Assembly (NCBI GenBank): GCA_902776545.1
Contig: CACYQO010000033.1
Span: 21,111 to 85,110 of the forward strand
Source of the DNA: an uncultured Prevotellaceae bacterium
Lineage (GTDB): Bacteria > Bacteroidota > Bacteroidia > Bacteroidales > Bacteroidaceae
Reading direction: 5' to 3'
DNA length: 64,000 nucleotides
A model generated the notes under the pieces. The model worked only from the letters and a program-made list of their open reading frames with translations. It had not been told where the DNA came from and did no database searches. Shown in pieces: positions 58,807-64,000 of the stretch. Every line of letters begins with the position of its first letter. Position 1 is the stretch's first letter. The position numbers were made by a program, and so were the translations under genes.

Positions 58807-59383
58807 GTTCATTCAAACAACAATTAGAAGAAAATTCATGAAAAGTAATAACATAATATTGTGGTTCTCAGTTGTTATTGTCTTTTATCTAATCTTTATG
58901 ACTATTCTTTATTATAACATAATGAATGTGTCCGACTTTGGAGTCTTTTTATCTGGGGTATTTGCGCCAATTTCAGCAATTGGGACTTTGGCTTTATCAT
59001 ATTTAATATACAAACTATCTTCTACAGAAAAAAGAGCAGATGAAGATTTTAAAGTAATAATCGCTATTTATTTTAGAATAGAAGAATCCTTCGAATTACT
59101 GAAAAGGCAAAGTAATAAGAATGACATTTTAGATGATCATAATTCATATTATGAGCGTCAAATTAAAGTTGATTGTATGCTTCTTCTTAACTATATAAGA
59201 AGATATCCCAATAAAAAAAATAGTACTGAAAAGTTTGAAAGTACGATAATGGGTATATACTCTAATCCTAATTATGAATCTGACTACATAGAATTGGCAG
59301 AGGAATTTGGACAATTTTGCTATGGATTAAATCCTAATTGCTACCCTTCCACATTTAAAATTGACAGTCATGAAAAGAAGTAG
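58796..59383 (+). CDS. Two-helix membrane protein
   Basis: 195 residues from ATG 58796, or 181 from ATG 58838 (KSNNIILWF). Helices: about 20-42 (IILWFSVVIVFYLIFMTILYY) and 52-72 (GVFLSGVFAPISAIGTLALSYLIY). A cytoplasmic helical tail of about 115 residues follows (STEKRADEDFKVIIAIYFRI, CMLLLNYIRRYPNKKN). The F-L-S-G-x-F-A-P turn followed by a second helix and a soluble tail recalls membrane proteins annotated as putative phage abortive infection proteins, but the match is weak. It overlaps both neighbours and is A/T-rich. Confidence 0.6.
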   Translation: MDTKFIQTTIRRKFMKSNNIILWFSVVIVFYLIFMTILYYNIMNVSDFGVFLSGVFAPISAIGTLALSYLIYKLSSTEKRADEDFKVIIAIYFRIEESFELLKRQSNKNDILDDHNSYYERQIKVDCMLLLNYIRRYPNKKNSTEKFESTIMGIYSNPNYESDYIELAEEFGQFCYGLNPNCYPSTFKIDSHEKK

Positions 59384-61397
59384 TTTTATAATACTTACAA
59401 TACTGATCTTTGCGAATTCATTTGCTCAGAGTATTTCTATAAGTAGTTTCAAATTATTGGAAACGGATCTGACAGCTAATACCGCTGGCACAATAGAAAA
59501 GGATCAGAATGGCGAGACGGCAGCACTTATCAAAGTGGTGACTACTCAGACAGGCTTCACATTCGATGGCGGCGCTTTGGGCATTGTTAAAACGAAACAG
59601 ACTCCAGGAGAAGTATGGGTATATATTCCTAAAGGATCAAAGAAGATTTCCATTAAGCATCCACAACTTGGTGTCCTTCGCGATTATTATTTTCCGATAG
59701 CAATAGAAGCAGCCCGGACATACGAGATGGTGTTGGTAACAGGAGAAGTAAAGACAATAATAAAGCAGGATTTAGGAGCACAATATTTAGTTATGACTAT
59801 TGAGCCTGCCAATGCTTTGGTGCATATAGACGATAAAGAAATAGCCCCAAACAATGGTGTAATATCAAAACTATTTGATTACGGCAAGCATACTTATACA
59901 ATTTCTGCGCCTCTTTATCATACAGAAGCTGGTGTGTTTGAAATTAGCTCGAATAAGTGTGAGATGAATATCAAGCTAAAACCGAACTATGGAATTGTTG
60001 CGATATCAACAACCCCAGAAGAGGGTGCGTCAGTTTTCCTTGACAACGATATTGAGCCTATTGGCATTACTCCAATGAATACCAGAAAGCTATCTCAGGG
60101 AGAGCACAGTTTTAAAGTACAGAAGAATGGTTATCTTTCGCAAGTAGAGAAATATAATGTTATTGGAGATGGATCAATACAACAACTTTCCATATCGATG
60201 AAGCAAAATTTTGGAATACTTAAAGCGGCGATACCCAATGGTTGTGTTCTTTATGTTGATGATGAAGCAAAAGATGTTAGTGAATGGAACGGAAGATTAG
60301 GGGAAGGTGTACATATAATAGAAGCTCGTTGTCCATCACATCGTTCAAATCCAATGAGGATAGAAATGAAAGTTGGACAAACACTATCAATGGATTTGCC
60401 CGAACCAATGCCAATAACAGGAAGTCTTAATATTAATTCTGAACCCATAAATGCCAAAATAATCATTGATGGCAAAGAATATGGAAAGACTCCAATGATA
60501 ATAAATAATCTTCTCGTTGGTGAACATGATGTTGAATTGCAATTAGGAGGATATAATAAAATAAAAAGGACAATAACAATTGAAGAAGGTGAAATGACAA
60601 ATAATTATCTCAATATGACAAGAGAAGAAGTACCTTCTTCAATAGTAAAGACAGATGCCCTTAATAATTCTATCGAAATAAAATCGAGTAACTCAGAGAA
60701 TACAATTACAATAAAAGCAGGTACTCAAAGTATAAATATGGTATTTGTTGAAGAAGGATCTTTTAGGATGGGAAAAATAGTCAAGCAAAATTTCAACGAT
60801 GACCGAGAAAAAGAGCACAAAGTATCACTCTCATCATTTTATATAGGTGAGACTGAAGTAACACAGGAACTTTGGGAATATGTTATGGGATATAACCCCT
60901 CTGAGTTTAAGAGTAAAAATTCCCCTGTTGAAAAAGTTAGTTGGGATGAATGTCAATTATTTATAAAGAAATTGAACCAGCTAACAAATTTGAAATTCCG
61001 TTTGCCTACAGAAGCAGAATGGGAGTATGCTGCTCAAGGAGGTAATAGAAGTATGGGGTATGTATTTAGTGGTAGTAATAATATTAATGAAGTTGCATGG
61101 TTTGTTAGTACAACAGGAAGATCTACGTGTGATGTGAAACGGAAGAAACCAAATGAATTGGGAGTTTATGATATGTCAGGCAATGTACAAGAATGGTGTC
61201 AAGATTGGTTTGAGCATTATTCTGCGAAATCAGTAAAGAACCCAAAAGGGCCAAAAGAAGGCGTTCTGCGCGTTTTTCGAGGTGGAGGATGGAATTTGTT
61301 AAGTGATTTTTGTACGGTTGTCAACCGAGAATATGCAAGACCAGATACCAAAAGAGATAATTTAGGTTTACGTCTTGCACTAGATAATGTGAAATGA
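59370..61397 (+). CDS. Secreted PEGA-repeat protein with C-terminal SUMF1/FGE-like domain
   Basis: 675 residues from ATG 59370. Signal peptide MKRSSFIILTILIFANSFAQ. A domain of about 120 residues (FKLLETDLTANTAGT, GETAALIKVVTTQTGFTFDGG, WVYIPKGSKKISIKHPQLG) is shared with the next gene. PEGA domains follow (VAISTTPEEGASVFLDNDIE, then LNINSEPINAKIIIDGKEYGKTP). The SUMF1/formylglycine-generating-enzyme-like domain at about 450-675 has VEEGSFRMG, YIGETEVTQELWEYVMGYNPS, FRLPTEAEWEYAAQGG, MSGNVQEWCQDW and FRGGGWN. Catalytic copper-site cysteines of true FGEs are not evident, so it is probably a binding domain. Confidence 0.88.
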   Translation: MKRSSFIILTILIFANSFAQSISISSFKLLETDLTANTAGTIEKDQNGETAALIKVVTTQTGFTFDGGALGIVKTKQTPGEVWVYIPKGSKKISIKHPQLGVLRDYYFPIAIEAARTYEMVLVTGEVKTIIKQDLGAQYLVMTIEPANALVHIDDKEIAPNNGVISKLFDYGKHTYTISAPLYHTEAGVFEISSNKCEMNIKLKPNYGIVAISTTPEEGASVFLDNDIEPIGITPMNTRKLSQGEHSFKVQKNGYLSQVEKYNVIGDGSIQQLSISMKQNFGILKAAIPNGCVLYVDDEAKDVSEWNGRLGEGVHIIEARCPSHRSNPMRIEMKVGQTLSMDLPEPMPITGSLNINSEPINAKIIIDGKEYGKTPMIINNLLVGEHDVELQLGGYNKIKRTITIEEGEMTNNYLNMTREEVPSSIVKTDALNNSIEIKSSNSENTITIKAGTQSINMVFVEEGSFRMGKIVKQNFNDDREKEHKVSLSSFYIGETEVTQELWEYVMGYNPSEFKSKNSPVEKVSWDECQLFIKKLNQLTNLKFRLPTEAEWEYAAQGGNRSMGYVFSGSNNINEVAWFVSTTGRSTCDVKRKKPNELGVYDMSGNVQEWCQDWFEHYSAKSVKNPKGPKEGVLRVFRGGGWNLLSDFCTVVNREYARPDTKRDNLGLRLALDNVK

Positions 61398-61421
61398 GTT
61401 TTTATAAATATATTTATACTT

Positions 61422-63692
61422 ATGGTTATAAATAGAAGAGTATTTTCTTTTTTTGTACTTTTATTCTCGTTAAATTGTTTTGCTCAAACTATTTCTGTTA
61501 GTAGTTTCAAATTGTTGGATATGGATCTGACTGCAAATACCGCTGGCACAATGGAAACAGATCAGAATGGTGAGACAGCTGCATTGATAAAAGTGGTGAC
61601 TACTCAAACTGGCTTCACATTTGATGGTGGGGCATTGGGTATTGTGAAGACTGTACAAAAGCCATCAGAGATATGGGTCTATGTCCCAAGAGGTCTTAAA
61701 AAGCTTACTATCTCACACCCACAATTGGGCATACTAAGGGATTATTACCTTAATATTCCAATTGAAGCAGCACGAACCTATGAAATGGTTTTGGTTGCTG
61801 GAGAAGTTCAAACCATAGTTAAGCAAGCCCGCACTTCACAATATGTGGTCTTCCAACTTGTCCCTCCAGAGGCTGTTGTTGAGTTAAATGGTGAGTTGCT
61901 CAAAACAGAAGGAGGCGTTGCTTCCAAGATGATGAAGTTTGGCACATATAACTATCGAGTTCAAGCTCCAGATTATTTGTTGGAGGCAGGATCGGTTACT
62001 ATTGATGACCCTGATAATAAGAAGATTGTGAACATATCTCTCAAACCCAATTTCGCGCAAGTAAATATTAAAGTCGATAATAACGCAGAAATTTGGATAA
62101 ATGGAAATAAGAAAGGAGAAGGATCATGGTCTGGCAATCTTGGAGCAGGAACTTATGAGATTGAAGCTAAGAAAGCCGGTCATCGTAGCACCTTATTGAC
62201 TAAAGACATTGAGGTGACCCCTGAACCTCAAACCATTAGCTTACAGGCTCCAACTCCTATATATGGAGAAGCTGACATAAATAGCTCCCCTGGTATGGCA
62301 GATATTTATATTGACGGAGAAAAAGTAGGACAAACGCCGCAATTAATATCAAACATCTTAGTAGGAGAACACAGAATAACACTTGTTAAAGAGGGGTATG
62401 AAAAAGAATATTCTTCAATAAAAATTGAAGAAGGTGAGATAAAAAACATGTCTTTCCAATTAAAAGAGATTCAGAAAAAGAAAGAAGCCATTTCACAGGA
62501 ATCGACCAATATAACCAGTACGGAGCAATACCCATTAAAGAGTGATGCTAAAACAATGAAGAAAATCTTAAATTCTAATAACTATTATAATGCTCAGAAA
62601 TTAGTCAACGAGTCTGTTCATCAATTGAGTGTTAGTGATCGAGCTGCTGCATATAATAAATTAGTTGACCTTGCTTTTGACGCATTCAACAAACAGAGCA
62701 CCATCGAGACCGAGAACCAGCTCGCTAAGCAGATGGGTAAGGCAGAAAAATATGTTGATAAAAAAACTATGACTGAAATGGCGTATAATGCACTGATCGC
62801 TGCAAGAGAATGCGATTTTTATGACCAGCAACCCAATGAAAAAGGCAAAGTAGCCCCGAAGTTTGCAGAAAGAAATGCCCAGCGTCTCTGGATGGGACCC
62901 CGCAACCAACTCGTAAATGCTGGTCAAGAGGCTGTTCAGAATAAAGATAACGCCACAGCTCGAAAGTATTGGCAACTTTTTGCGGAATCTGATCAATATC
63001 CTTTATTCAAGAACTGTAACCGTGAACCCCAAAAGCCATATTTCGGACAAGTTGCACGATTTGCAGCAGTATTCGCATACCAAGATAAAGACATGGATAA
63101 AGCTGTCCAACTCTGCGATATTGCTATGCAAGATCCAGAAGAATACGAAGGTTGTCTGAACCTCAAGCTTGAGATTCTAAGTTCAGAACTTCATACAAAA
63201 GCAGATTCAATTAAGTTTATCAATCAACTGAAGGACATCTATGCTAAGCACAAAACTGACGGAGTCATGGAGAAATTGTATAATATGTATTCTGGATTAG
63301 GTGAAGTGGTAGCTGCTAATAAACTCCTTGATGATGCTTTATCAGAAAATCCAAACAATTTTGTTGCTCTTGCAGATAAGGGTCTAAGCTTGCTGAACAA
63401 TAACCCAGATGAGGCTGCAATATATCTAAAGAAGGCTACACAATTAAAGAGTGATAATGCTGCTCTCCAAACCTATACTGGGACTGCCCTAAGCATTCTG
63501 GCGCAAAACACCACAGACAATATAAAAAAGAATGCTCTTTATAAAGAGGCTATATATTATTATGACAAAGCGAAACAACTTGACCCCTATCGTCAGAATA
63601 GCAATTGGGGCTACAACCGTTACAATGCTTACTATAATTATTATGGCCCCAATGCCCCAGAAACTCAGCAGGCCGAGGCTGATTCGAAGTAA
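61422..63692 (+). CDS. Secreted PEGA-repeat protein fused to a TPR domain
   Basis: 756 residues. Signal peptide ending NCFAQ. The first 120 residues after it and the PEGA repeats (ADINSSPGMADIYIDGEKVGQTP) closely match the preceding gene. From about residue 405 on (LVDLAFDAFNKQSTIETENQLAKQ to YNYYGPNAPETQQAEADSK) it matches the TPR protein at 50980-52137 almost along its length. It is therefore a fusion of the two types. A short Gln/Glu/Lys linker joins the parts. Last gene of the operon, closed by a hairpin like the one after the 50980 gene. Confidence 0.88.
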   Translation: MVINRRVFSFFVLLFSLNCFAQTISVSSFKLLDMDLTANTAGTMETDQNGETAALIKVVTTQTGFTFDGGALGIVKTVQKPSEIWVYVPRGLKKLTISHPQLGILRDYYLNIPIEAARTYEMVLVAGEVQTIVKQARTSQYVVFQLVPPEAVVELNGELLKTEGGVASKMMKFGTYNYRVQAPDYLLEAGSVTIDDPDNKKIVNISLKPNFAQVNIKVDNNAEIWINGNKKGEGSWSGNLGAGTYEIEAKKAGHRSTLLTKDIEVTPEPQTISLQAPTPIYGEADINSSPGMADIYIDGEKVGQTPQLISNILVGEHRITLVKEGYEKEYSSIKIEEGEIKNMSFQLKEIQKKKEAISQESTNITSTEQYPLKSDAKTMKKILNSNNYYNAQKLVNESVHQLSVSDRAAAYNKLVDLAFDAFNKQSTIETENQLAKQMGKAEKYVDKKTMTEMAYNALIAARECDFYDQQPNEKGKVAPKFAERNAQRLWMGPRNQLVNAGQEAVQNKDNATARKYWQLFAESDQYPLFKNCNREPQKPYFGQVARFAAVFAYQDKDMDKAVQLCDIAMQDPEEYEGCLNLKLEILSSELHTKADSIKFINQLKDIYAKHKTDGVMEKLYNMYSGLGEVVAANKLLDDALSENPNNFVALADKGLSLLNNNPDEAAIYLKKATQLKSDNAALQTYTGTALSILAQNTTDNIKKNALYKEAIYYYDKAKQLDPYRQNSNWGYNRYNAYYNYYGPNAPETQQAEADSK

Positions 63693-63735
63693 TACCCTTT
63701 ATTCATGTGCTTTCTAAGTACCAACCATCAAATTA

Positions 63736-63773
63736 ATCGCCCGTCTCCAGCGAAATGCCTGAGGACGGGCGAT
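63736..63773. terminator. Terminator of the secreted-protein operon
   Basis: ATCGCCCGTC (63736-63745) and GACGGGCGAT (63764-63773), inner CTC/GAG pairs, then TTGTTTT. Homologous to the hairpin at 52163-52200, including the bases that follow. Confidence 0.8.
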
Positions 63774-63784
63774 TTGTTTTGATG

Positions 63785-63811
63785 TCACTTTTGAATAAAC
63801 ATCGTTTTGTT
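63785..63811 (-). pseudogene. 3' remnant of an M15 peptidase gene
   Basis: Minus-strand codons read YNKTMFIQK then TGA; the intact M15 gene at 52212 ends RRKTMFIQK. The remnant lies at the same distance after the homologous hairpin. Only about seven codons remain. This marks a duplicated block from which the peptidase was deleted. Confidence 0.6.
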
Positions 63812-63818
63812 ATATCTG

Positions 63819-63873
63819 ATAACCCAGCCTTATTTTCCAATAACCCTGCCTTATTGCGCAATAAGGCAGGGTT
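63819..63873. repeat. 21-bp-period palindrome array
   Basis: Units ATAACCCAGCCTTATT.. (63819-63839) and ATAACCCTGCCTTATT.. (63840-63860), then an inverted AATAAGGCAGGGTT. The span 63842-63873 is a perfect 32-bp palindrome (16-bp arms, no loop). No gene is supported in 63693-64000 other than the remnants listed. Confidence 0.75.
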
Positions 63874-63887
63874 TTGAAATACCACCC

Positions 63888-63992
63888 CTACGGAAATTTT
63901 GCTACGAGGCTTCGTAACACTTCAATCCGGATCTGGGGGAAGTAATGGATCTGCAGCCATGAGGTACTGAGGCATGTACTCATCTTCTGCAT
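63888..63992 (-). pseudogene. Possible DUF4248-like fragment at the window edge
   Basis: A 34-codon minus-strand frame contains SWLQIHYFPQIRIEVLRSLVAKFP then stop. Its H-Y-F-P-Q-I segment resembles LAQMYFPNIQLRSAWLKL of the intact DUF4248 gene at 53388. The order after the PEGA/TPR gene (hairpin, M15 stub, palindrome array, DUF4248-like frame) copies the order after the 50980 TPR gene, which supports the call. Short and partial; a competing acidic frame overlaps it. Confidence 0.35.
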
Positions 63993-64000
63993 TATTCCTC

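Noticed and set aside
58796-59383. Phage abortive-infection protein
   Set aside because: Only the two-helix pattern and an F-L-S-G-x-F-A-P turn are reminiscent; too weak to name a defence function.
59370-61397. True sulfatase-maturing formylglycine-generating enzyme
   Set aside because: The SUMF1 fold motifs are present but no paired active-site cysteines are evident and no sulfatase is nearby; a binding role is more likely.

Overview
This window looks like chromosomal DNA of a Prevotella-type member of the Bacteroidales, close in character to rumen Xylanibacter/Prevotella. The signs are TAnnTTTG (-7) and TTTG (-33) promoter boxes, very few Shine-Dalgarno sites, a PorQ-type type IX secretion gene, an rnfBCDGEA operon, TamL, RseC, a smalltalk peptide, DUF4248/HU pairs and a GH10 xylanase with a binding module inserted in its catalytic domain.

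Layout. (1) 1-22.6 kb, interleaved with an envelope region: four large secreted proteins (1-2397, 13971-16595, 16805-19756, 20363-22576, all minus) are built from near-identical bacterial Ig-like (BIG2) modules. Each has a different N-terminal domain: BspA leucine-rich repeats, a C10 cysteine protease, DUF285 repeats, or divergent Ig domains. Three end in a C-terminal tail of type IX sorting-signal type; in the fourth the tail is cut off by a palindrome array. Between them lie a FadL-type porin, cmk, porQ, and a TonB/prenyl synthase/TatD/ExbB/ExbD/ExbD energy-transduction cluster. A broken tRNA-Ser is embedded in the start of exbB. (2) 22.8-31.9 kb: a SpoIIE-type phosphatase, the xylanase, an rRNA/tRNA methyltransferase, TamL, a WalJ-like hydrolase, DUF4375 and SmpB. 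(3) 31.9-45.5 kb: MetH, a GHL10-type hydrolase, a lipoprotein, RseC, the six-gene Rnf complex, DUF2027 and NadE. (4) 45.6-52.1 kb: clpC diverging from gyrA, which here carries an apparent 61-bp internal deletion with frameshift, then a TPR protein. (5) 52.2-64 kb: an accessory region with an M15 peptidase, inverted-repeat DNA, DUF4248, HU and smalltalk. It is followed by a tight seven-gene operon (54.7-63.7 kb) of secreted or membrane proteins: LPP20-like, transglutaminase-like, PEGA+SUMF1 and PEGA+TPR. Its 3' end repeats the gene order found after gyrA, in decayed form.

Two kinds of small DNA structure run through the window and are the main novelties. First, tandem 7-mers (also 8- and 10-mers) with several different unit sequences sit in intergenic gaps and also inside genes, where they supply signal-peptide residues, linkers, stop codons and start codons. 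Second, there are three arrays of short palindromes repeating every 21-23 bp, one of which overruns the end of a gene.

The seven-gene secreted operon is the best candidate for an undescribed protein system. The palindrome arrays and the long structured leader before the DUF285 protein are the best candidates for undescribed DNA or RNA elements. No insertion sequence, CRISPR array, rRNA or complete tRNA was seen.
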